A DNA stretch of 64,000 nucleotides from Terebella lapidaria. Taxonomy: Eukaryota; Annelida; Polychaeta; Terebellida; Terebellidae. The translations under genes were made by a program, and so were the position numbers. This document shows, piece after piece, positions 27,101 to 40,401 of this stretch (positions are counted from its first letter, which is position 1; each line of letters opens with the position of its first letter). Location: NCBI GenBank assembly GCA_949152475.1, contig OX424570.1, positions 27,028,694 to 27,092,693 of the forward strand. The letters are read 5' to 3'. A model generated the notes under the pieces. The model saw nothing but the letters and a program-made list of their open reading frames with translations. It was not told where the DNA came from and searched no databases.

Positions 27101-30100
27101 TTAATATGTAATTATTGCTTCATACTGGTTTACGGACAACAATTTGCAGTGTACTATGGCATTTTCATCAAAATGGACATGTATACATTCTATTTGTGTG
27201 AAGTTTACTACCGTAAGTCAATTTTACATGTATTTTACCTTTATTGATGATCTATCAGCCTGACCTTGTTCTTGATTTGATCAATAAACTTTGAAATGAA
27301 AATCCATAATACCAACTCGAATATACATGACTGACTGTTTTCAAATAATACATTGTACCCCTCTGACTTTCTTGATCGACATGAATACAGATGTATGTAC
27401 ATGACACAGAATGTTTTCATTATTTGATAAGAATTGAGTATGACAGTATGACATTTTTTTAACAGAAAGATACTATTAGTTACAATCATGTTTTAAAGTT
27501 CAGGTCAAAGATTCAACATGTTGATTATATGCACTTAGAATCCGCACAATATGTCAGTTTTCCTGAGTGAGTTACCCCTGACAAAGATTTTTTCCCGTCT
27601 CTGCCTGACAAAGCTAGTGAAGGTAGGTCAAGGACATGTCCAATTACGTTATGGTCATGTTACCCAGAATGCCTTGCGGGTTTCCTCACCATGCTCACTC
27701 GCACTACACGCGTCATTGTGACTTTCCACGGTTCTCGTTATAAGACTTCACGTACTCGTTAGTTCTTCATGATTCGCGATTACATTCAGGGTTTCAAATA
27801 TTCTTATCCATTCTGTGTTGAATTTACATTTCACTGTTTTTTTTTCCATTCGAAAAAAAAAAAATGTCACATTGCCTACATGTTCCATTTCCTAAAGCTT
27901 TTTTCCTCTCTTTCGCTGTCGACTTCCCCTGTTGCATTATGGGAAGAGTTCGGGAAATGGGATCAGAGGATTCAAGGTTATTGGTACAAATGCGGCACGC
28001 TGATCGTTCGCAGGGGGAAAAAAAAACCACCAGCCGACATTTTCGCCACACTGTTTAAATGTTTTTAGCGCTTGAGAGAAAACGCTAAAAGCTTTGCGTG
28101 AACCATCAAAAGGATTTAAAGGGGTTACGTCAAACCCAAGGACATCGCTGTCATGTTTGTCACAAACATGTGTATGATAGTGTCTGGTATATAATGGTTC
28201 ATTTAGGTTGATAGATTTATGCATGCACTTGTACTGATGTGTGTATAAGTATGGTAATGTTACATTTCAGATTTGATTCGCCTGGAGTGAAGTGTGAGAT
28301 TTACAACTTGTACCAAAATTCTTAGGTTACATGTCATGTATCCGCAATTATTCTCCAGGCGATGAATTAATTCTGATATTGAATGCTGCAGGTTGACAGG
28401 AAAACAACCTTCTAATGGCAATGCAATGATTTGCTGAGGGCAATAACATACATAGTATTACATGTACCAGTATTACATGGTATGGGGGTAATAATGATTG
28501 AGCTTGTCATAAGTGTTTTGTAGCATTTCTTCATAGGCCAAAATCTGTTCACTGATTTAAATGTGGCCAAAATATCCATGGTCGGTATTGAAGACCTCTT
28601 ACCATCACTGTCTCTTACCCACTTCATCACCTGATCCCCCCCCCCCGCCCCCTTCTTGCCCCCCTCTATCTTCACACTAAATGCTGGATATTGAACCCAT
28701 CTATCTCCTTCCACATCGGTGACTCTCTATGTCGCAGGACATGACAATTTTTCAAAAGCAATGATCTGACTCGGTTTTCTATTCCTCTATCGTATCTTTG
28801 ATCACCCAGATATCATCTCAGTATTGATCTCCGTTCATCATCCTCGGGATTTTATTGTTCTCTTTAGGATCGTTACCGTTTTCCTGAAGGATTTTGGTTT
28901 TGGGTATTTTATGTAGCATGTCGTTGAGGCTCTGGGAATAATTATGATGTTCGTGAACTGTAAAAACATGTATCATTGTCATGTTTGTTAAGACTTGTAT
29001 TCTAAAACTTAGATGGAATATTCAACTGCTACGTATGAAGTCTTTAATATAAAATGTTGTTTGTTACCTTCCATGCTTTTGTCACGTTCATATTGAAAGT
29101 ATCTTTTTTTCTCTCGGATAAGAAACACTACTAAATAACTTTCAAGCCCTCTGTCCAGTACCTCCCCCCCCCCCTCACCCCTTGACCTCCCCCAGCACAC
29201 CCAGCCATTTGATATGATGGATTACATCTCTGACCCGGTAGCACACTCGAGTCATCTCAGCTTTCATGTCCCCGGACTAAGGGAGCAAACAGAGAGGATT
29301 TATGGTCCGTCCCACTGGACGCAGGTCCTTAAAGACACATCCGAGAGGTGCCAGTGGCTCAACCGTCCTTCTGTCCCATTTCGTGATACTGTAAGACGCA
29401 GAGTATTCACGGGACCTCGGTGAAGATTTGACCTTTCCACTGAGTTCATCGACATCAAATTTAGCAACCTTTTCACTTTACTACTACTAAGTCTCATGAT
29501 ATCATCATTCATAGACAATTGACACTTATCACATATAGATATTCGAAAATTTCTCTCAATAATGAAATTCATCCCTTGAAATATATTTGGCTTTACAGTA
29601 TTTGACTTACTGGGATTTTTCGGGGGTCCAGTGTTGATCGTGGCATGAGCACTGAGCACTGCTCCGAGTGGAACTATATTTTTGGCGAAACAGTATATCA
29701 TATCACAGTCTTGGGGCTCAAGGAGGAGAAATCTATATGTTAGTTCAGGAAGCTTTCAGGGAAGACAGGGAGGGGTTTGGAGGGGGGGGGGGGGGGGGGG
29801 GTTGGAAGGGGGGGGGGGGGGGGGGTGAGGGGGAATAAATGGCTTAAATACAGTAAACTGCTTCCAGTTTGAGCAACAATAGTCTTTGATAGACCGTATT
29901 TAAACATTTGCCGAAGTGTCCAGATCTGTTTTTCTCTGCTGTCTGGCTGCACTCGTACTGTACCAGACAGACAATCGCTGAATGATTGCTTCGGGCTTCT
30001 TTAGGTGATAAAATATCATAAAGATGGCGCGGAGTAAAGAAACGATAAAAAGAAATGGACTTGTCTTGAAGTATCGTCAGCTATGGAAAGCCTGTTACTG

Positions 30101-31441
30101 TCTCTTGCACGTAGGCTATTGTCTGTTCAGATATTGACGGAGCGAAGCACAATGCTCCATATCGGAAATCCCCGCTGAAGATTTCCCCGTAGAAGACAGA
30201 CTCTCCATATTGATGATATTTCGGTAACCATCAGTGCACACAGACGGGCATTCATACCGTTTATGGCTTTGCCTATAATCATAACAGCACACATTATGGG
30301 TTCCATCACTTGTGATGATGTACAGTCTTTGCCTGTAGTTTTGCATACAGTATCTCAATTGATCCAGTGAATGATTTTTGGATGGATTTCTTCCACAAAT
30401 CCCTTATTTGCTATCGATATTTGATTTGAGCTGACGTCCACACAAATATCTTTTGATTTATGGCATGAAAATAAAATTTCTCTATTTGATAGAGTCTTTT
30501 GAATCATTTTCACTCAAACCATTTGAACACAAAAATTACATTATGTAAAAGATGATATTCTATTGATCATATTTACAGAGATATAATAATTGATTATTCT
30601 CACAATTGTGACACATGTTACCATGGAAACATCAATGATTATGACTGGGTAGTGGCACATAATTCAAAGAACAATCACAATTTTGCAAAATCTACACGCA
30701 CTAACCACTATACATCGCCATTATGCGTGTGTGTTTTGTGTGATCCAATTATCTTTGTGATTACCTGTATCGTGCATAATTACGAATATCATACAGCATT
30801 GGGGAGGCAACAGGACATTCCGCTAACGTAAAGTGTCGTAACTTACAATAACAATATCTAGAACAGCTGTTTTCGTCATAAAACAGGTCGTTCTGTTAAT
30901 ACACTTGTCAGGGTAATAACCATTTTTGATGTTTTATGCCTACTTCTGATGAAAAATAAAACTAATGTACATGAACATAAAATATTGTTGTTGTGTCTTC
31001 ATCAAACATTGTGACTTTATTATCTACATGTATTGTATATGACTGTGTTATTAGAGATTATTCATGAAAAAACCATACTGGGAGTTATAATAATTATTGA
31101 ACTATCTCAATCAGTGCATTTCTCAGACATACAACTTACAACATACAAAGTCGTAAATCTTTATTCTGACAAATTTAATGTTAATTCTGCACAATAAAAT
31201 CAATCCTTGACAAAAATAGCTTCTACGAAGCAATTATGTGTGTGTGTCATGGTGATTGTGAGTTCAAGTCACCATGTCAAATGTGGAGTGAATGTCAAGA
31301 GCAAAGAACACCAGCGCTCAATGTCTCCTTCCTGGTTGCCATGGTCACAGCAATGATGATTTAATCAAAATTAAAAAAAAACATAAAAAAGTTGTCAAGT
31401 GATTTACAATAACCCCAAATTTTACAATTGTCTGGTTTTAG
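12122..31441. other. About 19 kb without a supported gene; probably upstream or intronic to the SOCS gene
   Basis: I find no exon with convincing family similarity. Poly-C or poly-G tracts occur near 17230, 20557, 22073, 25305, 28627, 29163 and 29778-29825. The longest open frame (14860-15381, 173 codons) has no recognisable motif. Missing 5' exons of the SOCS6/7 gene may lie here but cannot be identified without transcripts. Otherwise the stretch is A+T-leaning unique sequence. Confidence 0.5.
14860..15381 (+). CDS. Uncertain open reading frame, 173 codons, no recognised domain
   Basis: An ATG-to-stop frame that is longer than most random frames in this window. The translation is rich in Ser and Leu and has no membrane segment, repeat or catalytic motif that I recognise. 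No convincing splice sites, tandem paralogue or transposon context support it. It may be a chance frame or a remnant exon. I list it only because of its length. Confidence 0.12.
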   Translation: MLKDLCEIFAHIHCKVSFVSIAEEPQFGWSTPILQFDLSRNKPIVNYRLSPTKTSLIADKQVGLHIIKPQPHVKSGHILPKLFLRLSSDLATNHPNLKSCKSRSPSLDGRIHWDLSGGLSFGGHSQSDTKMGWCLPNHPLRNLLVLCMVSLAEIGKNDVYYTLLVDSGQGLSL

Positions 31442-34400
31442 GAAGTCCCAGTATCAACCATCACCGGTCCAAGGCAGCGGTCGGCGGATCGACTGCCGGG
31501 GACACGCCTAACAACAGCCCTAGCTACAGCGGCTCCAACAGCATCGCCAACAGTAACTATGGCACCAACGGCACCGTCAACAACGGTTTCTACGGCACCA
31601 CAACAGGGGGGTACAGCCCCGCGGGCGAGGGGAACGGCAATGCTGACTTCATCGGCAGTCTTCTCAAGCTCAAAGATGTGAGTACCTTATAACACACGAT
31701 GGGTCAGATTTCTAGTTGATTGAGTTTCACTGTAATTTGATTCTGCGCACAGGTATGGATATAACAAATTGTAAGATGGTAAGATAAGACATTTGTGGAA
31801 AATAAAATTCAACGAAAATTGTCAAGCTCATATAAATTGGAAATTTCTACTTGAACATAAAATCATATTGTTATACATACAACAATACATATATTTGCAA
31901 GACGTTTGAAATGAGATGAAAGAAACCATTTCCCAGAAACTTCACTGTAGTGTTCCTTTTCAAAGATTATGTTCTTCACCATCTTTGACATTAAATTACC
32001 TTGAAGAAAAAAACACCATTAGATATCATGTACCATACACTTTGACATCAAAACGAAATGAACACCACATCCCCATACAAGGTTAATGCAATATACGGTT
32101 ACAAGTTGTTTTCTCGGTTTCATACACAATGTACATTTTAGATGAAATATGGAGAAAACGCTTTTCATCATTATAATGTCCGGAAAACCTGTTATGTTTC
32201 ATTGTCCAGGGTGACTCCTGAATAAGTAGTTAATGGATGTGGGAGTCATCTGCCGTATCGTATTTGGGGGGGGGGGGGGGGGGGGGGCAGGAGGGGTAGT
32301 GGGCACGTGAACAAGTGGGTAATGGGGTATAGTGTGTGAACCTTGGCTAAAAATATTTGCGGCCGATCATGACGTTATGGATAATGTATGTGATGATCAA
32401 AAACCATGGACTGGAAATGATTGATAGTGCATAAACAATATGTTGATTTGTAAAAGGGTGAACAGATAGAGTCGTGCACAATCTGATACTGATATTTACA
32501 ATCTATGTATGTGTGGCAGTTCTGTGATAGATTTTATCATGTGTATGGCATATGTAAAAGTATAGTAAATTAAGAGTAAATAGAGTAAATTAACGGTCAG
32601 TACTGGGTGATGTAGTGAAAATATAGACACAGGCATTACAACTTGTAGGCAGCTTTTAGTCTAATTAGTAGTATAGAAAAAAAACAGTTCACGTTCGCTA
32701 CCTGAACACTCGGACGTGATCACCTGCGGGTCTTCTCCGTCTTTCAATACTAATTAGTAGTATAGGTTTATATACGATATAAATGTGTTGAAGTCCAAGA
32801 GAGTTCAGCAGTATTTAATGTACTCAGACGAGTTTTAATATCACAAACAGAATTCAAAGTGCTGCAATTGTCATTGACCTTTTTGAAATGATTATCATGA
32901 TTATGGTTTGACATTAACACGGTATATAAATATACAGGTAAATTAGTGATAATGTATTCTGAGCGAGTTAGCTTTTCACAGTGGCCTATATTTTAATGCA
33001 CCTAAATTTTTTCATCAAGGCACGGGATGTATAATAGAATATTGTGAATAAATTTGGTTCCAAAGCTACATGCTATAAATCACATTGTTGCATTCACCAT
33101 GTTGAATTGAATGATGATTTACGGTGGGAGTCTTGTACAAAGAGGACATAGATGTAATATTACCATGCATTATTGTTATTTGCACCGAAAGATCATGAAA
33201 ATCAGCGTTCACATCTGGCGCTTTTGAGTTCAAGTTCTAAGTTAATCAACATTGCATGATAAGGTTAACAGTCATTAGATTGTCGACTAGTATAAAAAAA
33301 CAAACTTACCTATTGACAGTCTTTGTTGACAAATTCCTGCTTCTCTATCCCGTTTGTTTTTGGAAAAAGTATTCATCAAATGATGATGATGGGAATGTTT
33401 TTAACGATATTTTTTCACAACCTACATTCCGGACCGTGTCGGGTGTAAATAATAGATATTTTCATCATGTTAGGGTGAGAGTCTCGGGTCTCTATCGACA
33501 CTCGAGGACTGCATGACTAATAAGCTATTCCTACACTAGGTCTGCTCCCGGAGTGTCATCCCTTCCTCGCTCTCGTTAGTTAGTCCAAAAATATATCGGC
33601 CCTGGATTATCAGCAAAAAATCTGGTCTAAAATATTTTTGCGGAGCACACCAAAGGCTCATGGAGAAAGCTCATCTGTTTTCTTGTGTTTTCACATACAA
33701 TGGCACAGACTGTAGCATACAGTCATGTACATGCAAAACGCTTCTATAAAATGTACATGTAACTGGACTCAGGGGATGGATGACTCAGAATGTGACTGTC
33801 TCTGAGCATACTTCATGCACTGTGCAAATTGAAATATATGGCTTGACGCAATTGGCGTGTGCATCCTGGATGCAACATTGAGTTTTGTGACCGTGGTAAC
33901 TGCGTTTTAAAGAGTGCACTTTTTGACAGAAATGCCTTTTCTCATACATGTAGGTGACACACTTTCAATTTAATAGACAACTTGCATTGCACACTTTTTA
34001 TCTGCATGAAAAGGAATTCAATATTATATGTATTTTTCATCCAGTAAATTTACCACTTCCTCAAGCAGACACTGATATACAAAAAACCTCGACAGGATTA
34101 AAATCGTGACAATCAGGGGAAATTTTACTATGTTATCCGATATTTTCTACAATATTACCGCAAGATGCAAGCAATTATGCGTCTTGACACTTGATCCCTC
34201 CAGCAGCCTTCCCTCCCGTCCCCCTACAGAAAGGTGAAGCCCCTGCCTACCTGCACAGGCATTAGCATTGTACGACGAGCGATGAACATTAATATTAATA
34301 TCTTGAGTCTGTGTTGAAGTGTGACGGGTCAGATTTCACACTCGTCTTGTTGTCTGGAACTGAGGTCACGGCGGTGGTCACATGATCGGATGGGTGCTAA

Positions 34401-36983
34401 TCGTCTGAAACCAGAGCAGACGTGTTTCACTTTGTCTGGCCTTGCTGCCTCCTCCAGGGTCCTGGGACTGATCGATATTTATGAAGGTGTTTAAGGCCAA
34501 ACTGAGTTAATGTACTGACAACACTTATCATTACAATAGTTGAGGGTCATCGATTAAATCTGGCATTTCCTGAGTGTTTTTTTTGCAACCATTTATTTTC
34601 TTTGCCACTTAGAAAGGGGTGGAGGGGTGGGAGAGGGGGGAGAGTTGTTTGGTATGGTAGGCTTGGGGATGGCAAAATAATAAAGCAATAACATAAATAA
34701 CAAATAATTAGGGATCACCTGAACGCAGGTGAGGATGGGAGGGAAAAATTGGGGGAGGGGGGGGGGGGGGGTAGGTGGGACGGTTAAAAAGCAGCATTCA
34801 GTCGATATTTGCCGATGATTTTATTGGCACTATATTTGCCTTTTTCATGTCATTCACTTGTCCCCTACGTAAGTGAATATTATTCTGGCGATAAAAAAAT
34901 GTTACGCGTGTGTTCACAGCTGCGGCTGTTGTATTTGTTATTGATTATTTTTTGCCTGGCCTACTCCACAATGTACACAGTGGTGGGCAAAACTGTTGAA
35001 AAATGTCAAGATAGAAAGTCAAGGTAACACGATTTAGTGCGTTTTGTTCTTTTTTTCTGGCTGTTTGTTTATATGCACCTGGATCATTTTGGAAATATGC
35101 ATTGAGGGAAACAGTCCTTAGATTTTACTAGTTGCACTCAAAATAACTTTCTTTCAAAATCATTTATATGTACCGGTACATAGAGTACAATGTACAAACT
35201 ATTATAGAATAAAACTTTACAACCCTTATGTACTAATACAAAGTCTACATGTGATAAAATTGAAGTTTCTGCAAAATATTCATTTGTATTACACAATACA
35301 CTTTTGTACATATGACAGAAAGCTAAATAGGGGTTAATTGTTCACATATGTTAGTCTTGTTCACTATCATCAACTGCATGAAAACTTTGGGAATTGTTCA
35401 AATATTCCAGTTTACCAAGAGTGCCTGACAACCATACTGGTTCTTTTGAAACCATGTGAGCAATAAAAGTTGTGAATTGTGAGATGCTGGTTGTTAATAT
35501 TTCATCATGTTTTGCACACATGTCATGTACCAGAAAATTTAAATACTAGTATTCTCTGCGTGTTGTTAAATCTAACAAATATGCAAGTTTATTGCATTTA
35601 AAATTTGTCAGTACAAATAGAAACACAAAATATCAAAGATACATGAATAATCTGATTTCAAATGAAATTTTATTCTAATATTTCATTGAAAATTTTATGA
35701 AAAACAAACCACATAAGACGACCAAACCCTGATCGAGCCGCCTTGTGTTTCTGTTGCAGTGTGGCTGGTACTGGGGGCCTCTAGGCTGGGACGACGCGGA
35801 GAGCAAGCTCGCTAACAAACCTGACGGTTCCTTCCTGGTCCGTGACAGCTCCGACGACCGATACATCCTCAGTCTGAGCTTCAGGTCGCAGGGAACCACG
35901 CACCACACACGGATTGAGCACTATAAAGGTTTGTACGGGTCGTCAGGGCGGGGAAACAGACAGAAAAGTGAAATAATATAGGTTTTATCTGACGGTCTCT
36001 ATAGCAAAATAAAGCTTGTATATCTGGATATTTAGAATCAAAGATTCAGATATTTTAAAGTAGTAATACTGGCAAATTTTAATGTATTGAAATTACATAG
36101 TATGGAAAGTAAATGTGGACAGAATTCTAATACAACTGGAAAAGCTGGAATGTATTTTATGAGATTTATGACACTGGAAAATGTGTGTGGATGTGGTTGG
36201 ATTGTGCTGCCATCTGGTGGAGCAGTTTGCTGTTACTGCATAGATAATGAGGCATGGAGTTCTCTCACCAGGTGGCAGCACCTGAAGGTTCAATACCTCA
36301 AACATACAATACATGTACAACACAGAATGATGTATCCACTATTAAGTCCGGGCAGGAAACTCGTACTTTCAAAATAAATGCCACAAACAAATAGAAAGAT
36401 AGCACCTCAATCACAAACTAAAGTAGAAGAGGCTAATCGTAATCCATGTTTCTTGCTGTTTGCAGGGATGTTCAGTTTCTACTCCCAGCCTAAGTCCCAC
36501 GGGGCCGCGACCATCGTGGAGTTTATCGAGAAGGCGATGGAGCACTCGAGGAACGGCAAGTTCCTGTACTTCCTGCGTCCGCGCGCCCCCGGTCTGCCGC
36601 CCGCTCCCGTACAGCTGCTCTACCCCGTGTCCCGACTGCAGAACATGCAGAGTTTGCAGCACATGTGCCGGTCAGTCTTCTTGTAAAAAATATACACGTG
36701 ATTTTATGTTTCTAGTCTGCCTTTGAGAGAAAAATATATTTACAACAAGATCGCCAGTTTCAAGGACAAGTTTTATATATATTTCACGAGAACAGGTTAC
36801 GACATAACTATGCTGATGATCTGTTGCTTTTGTTCTTTCAGGTTTGTCATTCTGAAGCAAGTGCGGAAGGACCACATAGACCGGCTGCCGATCCCGCCGC
36901 GACTCAAGGAATACCTAAAGCAGAACCAATACTACACCGAGTACCTGGGTGGCGAAATCGGCGACGCTTTTCCCATGCTCTAG
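31442..36983 (+). CDS. SOCS7: Suppressor of cytokine signalling 6/7-type protein, 3' four coding exons (partial gene)
   Basis: The exons are 31442-31677, 35760-35928, 36466-36670 and 36842-36983. All have AG/GT borders and compatible phases (0, 1, 2), giving 249 residues to a TAG stop. The first exon encodes a low-complexity Gly/Asn/Ser/Thr linker ending LLKLKD. The second and third give an SH2 domain that starts CGWYWGP, contains FLVRDSSDDRYILSLSFRS with the phosphotyrosine-binding Arg, and runs on through GKFLYFLRPRAPGLPP. The C-terminus is a SOCS box with a BC-box SLQHMCRFVI (Elongin B/C binding) and LPIPPRLKEYL (Cullin-5 box). Family members are substrate receptors of Cullin-5 ubiquitin ligases that damp cytokine and insulin/growth-factor signalling. 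The PVQLLYPVSR stretch is closer to vertebrate SOCS7 than SOCS6, so an invertebrate pro-orthologue is likely. The first exon begins mid-codon, so earlier exons encoding the long N-terminus are not identified. Confidence 0.93.
31678..35759 (+). other. SOCS6/7 intron, about 4.1 kb
   Basis: Bounded by a GTGAGT donor and a TTGCAG acceptor, phase 0. It contains a poly-G tract (32266-32287), a 73-bp segment between 16-bp direct repeats (32661-32765) and another poly-G tract (34755-34770). No coding sequence is recognised. Confidence 0.85.
32661..32765. repeat. 16-bp direct repeats flanking a 73-bp GC-richer insert
   Basis: CTAATTAGTAGTATAG occurs at 32661-32676 and again at 32750-32765. The intervening 73 bp begins with A8-9 and holds a potential hairpin around GTTCACGTTC...CTGAAC. 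Its base composition is unlike the A+T-rich surroundings. The long perfect duplication is compatible with a target-site duplication around a small insert. Confidence 0.55.
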
Positions 36984-39900
36984 AAGTGAACAATTCTGGA
37001 GTTTCGCCAACTGACGTCCCTTCAAGCAAACTTTCTCATCAGACTTCTAGGAGTATTTCTTCTTGTCAACAGAAGAACTTTCTTGCTTTATCAAGGGACG
37101 ATTTCGTGGATTAATTCCGGCACATTAAATATGTGCACATTTCGGATTACAATTTATGAACTGCAATGGGGAATTTTGGAAGTCGGGCGAAACCTTCCCC
37201 CTTTCACTTTCAGACAGTGAAGTCAATCCAGACTGAGTTCTGTTGACATCAGGTGGACAGGTCGCCTTTTCCGTGTCACGGCATGTCCTAAAGTTTGATT
37301 GTTTTGTTTATGTAGCAGGTGAGGTTACCCCCACAGTCCGCCCGTCACCGTGGTAACTGCAGCTCTTGTCTATGATACAGCTGGCTGTATTTGTCTGTTT
37401 CTTCTTTCTATCCTACAAACTATGATAACGGTCCTACATGAATTAAGACAACATGCAAATTCCCCCAGAACCACAATCGGAAAAAAACAATTCACCAACT
37501 GATGACTATATAAAATTTCTTGAATATTTGAATCAATTTTGTGCTGACTGACAATGTGTACATAGCTTGCTGATCAGTATGTCTTCAAAAACATGCATTT
37601 CTTTGTAAATGTGTATATTGTAATGTTAGTTGGGATGGAAGAATTTCAATATTAGGAAAATTGTATTAAACTGCGCTATTAGAACTTGGGCATTATGACG
37701 AAAACAAAATGCTTTAATGAATAGCAATTATTGCAAGAAAATTGATCATACTAATCACGGGTGACAATTACTGTCAGATGAGAAATAATTGGTCAATAAA
37801 TTTGATGGAAAAATGTTCTGATGATTGCCATGAAAATTAACTTTCCAAATTGAAATTGAATGAATCGAAATATATTAGTAATATAATCCTGTAAGATGAG
37901 ATATGCAATGACTAGGAAAAGCATTTTGCTGGGTGTTGTTTGGTGTTTTCAGTACTTTTAGAGCCCTGGATATTTTGACCTTGGAGCCTATTATCTTTTC
38001 GATGAAGGTCAAAATTAAAACACAGGGCTGTTCAGTGTTTGCCATTTCAGCCTCCCTCTCTTGGTTGGTTCAGTCTCCCTTGGATACAGCTTATACCAAA
38101 TACTTACTGTATGTCTGTGCTGTTAGGTATGTGTCTGAACATAAGCAAGAAATTGCTACTGGATTGAAAAACAAACTGCATGACATGTTTTATAAATTTT
38201 GTCCGTTGAACACTTTTCCGTGAGAGAGAGGCTGAAACTTTCCAGTCGTTGCATATATAACACTGACTGTAATGTGTCCCGTCAGTTGTTTGTAAACCAA
38301 GGTATAACAAGTTTGCAGATAATTTCATTGATCCTTGATAAATTTCACCTGGTCTCGTTAATTCTACGTTTCTTATATACATTCATTAAGTGGCCTAGGT
38401 TTTGACTGTGATATTTACCTACAGATTCAAATCAAATTGTGTTGCCGGATTGACTGCCAATTACAATCATTTTAAATTGTATCATACAAAATTATCATTA
38501 TATCCCAAATTCAGAGCTCCAATGAAATGGTTTGGCATAGTTGTTCATGGAACAAAACACTTGGTTATAATGTGTACAGATGAGCAAGCACCTAATTAAT
38601 TTGTTTTCAATGGAACTTCTATGGATATTGTACATACAGGGATTATAGTGTGAACATGTAATACAACACAAGTTTGCTGTCTGTTCAGTGTGTACATACA
38701 TAAGCCTACGATTGACAGTTGACACACAAATGCTATATGTCGTTCGGTGATTACTGTCTGGCTGCGTTCCCACTTATGGTAGTATCATTGCTTGTAGACA
38801 ACCGTAAAGTGCTTTTTTGTCGACTCTGACTCGTGACGTGTTTATTGTGATAATGTGCTTCTTTCTTGTAATTGTACAGAACATGTTTTAGTGCTTGAAC
38901 AACCAGGACATCATGATAAATTATGGGATTGTTATCTACCGGATCAGACAGATGTCCACATTGATGTGGAAGGGTGGAGAAGAGTCGAGACTCTTGTCAC
39001 CATGGTTACTGTCCTAGCTGCTTGTACATAGACCCGCTAAAAGCTTTAGACAAAGTGCCACGTTTCCCGGTGAATTGTTTGTGCAGTCGCACCGTGGCGC
39101 TTGTTTTCTCTGCGATGCGGCATCTGTGAGCGCTCTGTGTTGTGTATAAATTAACGCTTGAACCTTATAGTATTGATAAATATGTACAAGAGAAATCACG
39201 GTGTTTTCATTTCTCTTTCTTCTGTTTTGTTACTGCAATTGTACATTTTCGTGATTGAATATATTTATTTTGGAGGGAAATGGAGCGTTGTATTTATTTC
39301 CGTGTTATGCATGTTATGGTTTGTTCGTATGTCAGAATGTGCCCAGAACGATGTGATAATTATATGCGGGAATGTCTGGTGATGATCTATTTATTTGCGA
39401 AGATTTCAAGTCTGTTTATGTGTACATACTTTACTGGTATCTATTCATGACAAATTGGGCAGCAAAAGTATACACGAAGAAGAACATTTTCAGCAGCTGT
39501 ATTTTGTCCACTTATCATATCAGTTGTAAACGAAAATGATGAGTTTTCAGATTTGTGATTGCAAACTTACATCAGCAAAGTGACTTCACCGTTTACATAT
39601 ACCCCTCAAATTATACCCGACTTTTCGGTTCCTAGGCAGCCTGTTATTAAACACTTCCATTTATTGCTTCAGTTTTTTTCTGGACATTATATTATGTAAA
39701 GTTCAGCAGTGCTTACCAGTTTCGATTGCCGTTTTGAATATCTTTTATACCTTTTGCTCGATGCAAAATGTGCCGCAGTGTTCAAAGATGTCGTGGGCTG
39801 CCATTTTTTTTTTCGTTGAAACTTATGTGGCGAAATGGAGCATGAAATGCACATGAATATATCGTCAAGCGCAGCCGTAGTTGTGCCATGTATGTACATG

Positions 39901-40401
39901 TATGAGTTTTGTTGCACACTGTTGTCATAGTAACGATACAAACGATGGCAGAAGACTGGGCAGAACGCTGGGCTTGTAGCCACAAATGTTCCGTCAATTC
40001 CCATGTCTCCACTGCTTAGTGTACGTATTTCTGGCATTGTATTGTTGCTGAATAAAATCATATAATCTATTTGGTGTTGATTCTGATGGAATTGTGTTGG
40101 TCGGCCAACCACAAGAAGTGATATGTTGAGTAGTGGTGAAACTCAAGTCAAAATAGATTTTAGATTATCATGTTTGTGCTCTTCTACCAGGATTTAGGTT
40201 TTCAGCATAAGCACATGCCAATATCACAGTCAATTGGTAGAGTGCTTTTAGTTTCTAGAGAATTTTCTTGCTTGAGAATAGACAAAAAAAATCCGCGAGA
40301 TATTGACGACAAAACAAAGGACTTCAATATCCACAGCAGAGATTCACTATATTGTGTTTATATGATATGTTATGTACATCAACAACAAAAATGGGATAAC
40401 A
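36984..40401 (+). other. SOCS6/7 3' UTR and downstream intergenic DNA
   Basis: No coding exon is recognised after the SOCS stop. An AATAAA hexamer at 37795-37800 is one plausible polyadenylation signal; others further 3' are possible. The rest is A+T-rich unique sequence up to the inverted Helentron-like copy. A 141-codon minus-strand frame at 39687-40112 contains a QIDY stretch faintly like LINE endonucleases but is not convincing. Confidence 0.5.

Noticed and set aside
39687-40112. 141-codon minus-strand frame with a QIDY stretch resembling a LINE endonuclease segment
   Set aside because: Only one weak motif. The expected downstream SDH motif and any reverse transcriptase are absent, so I could not support a LINE call.
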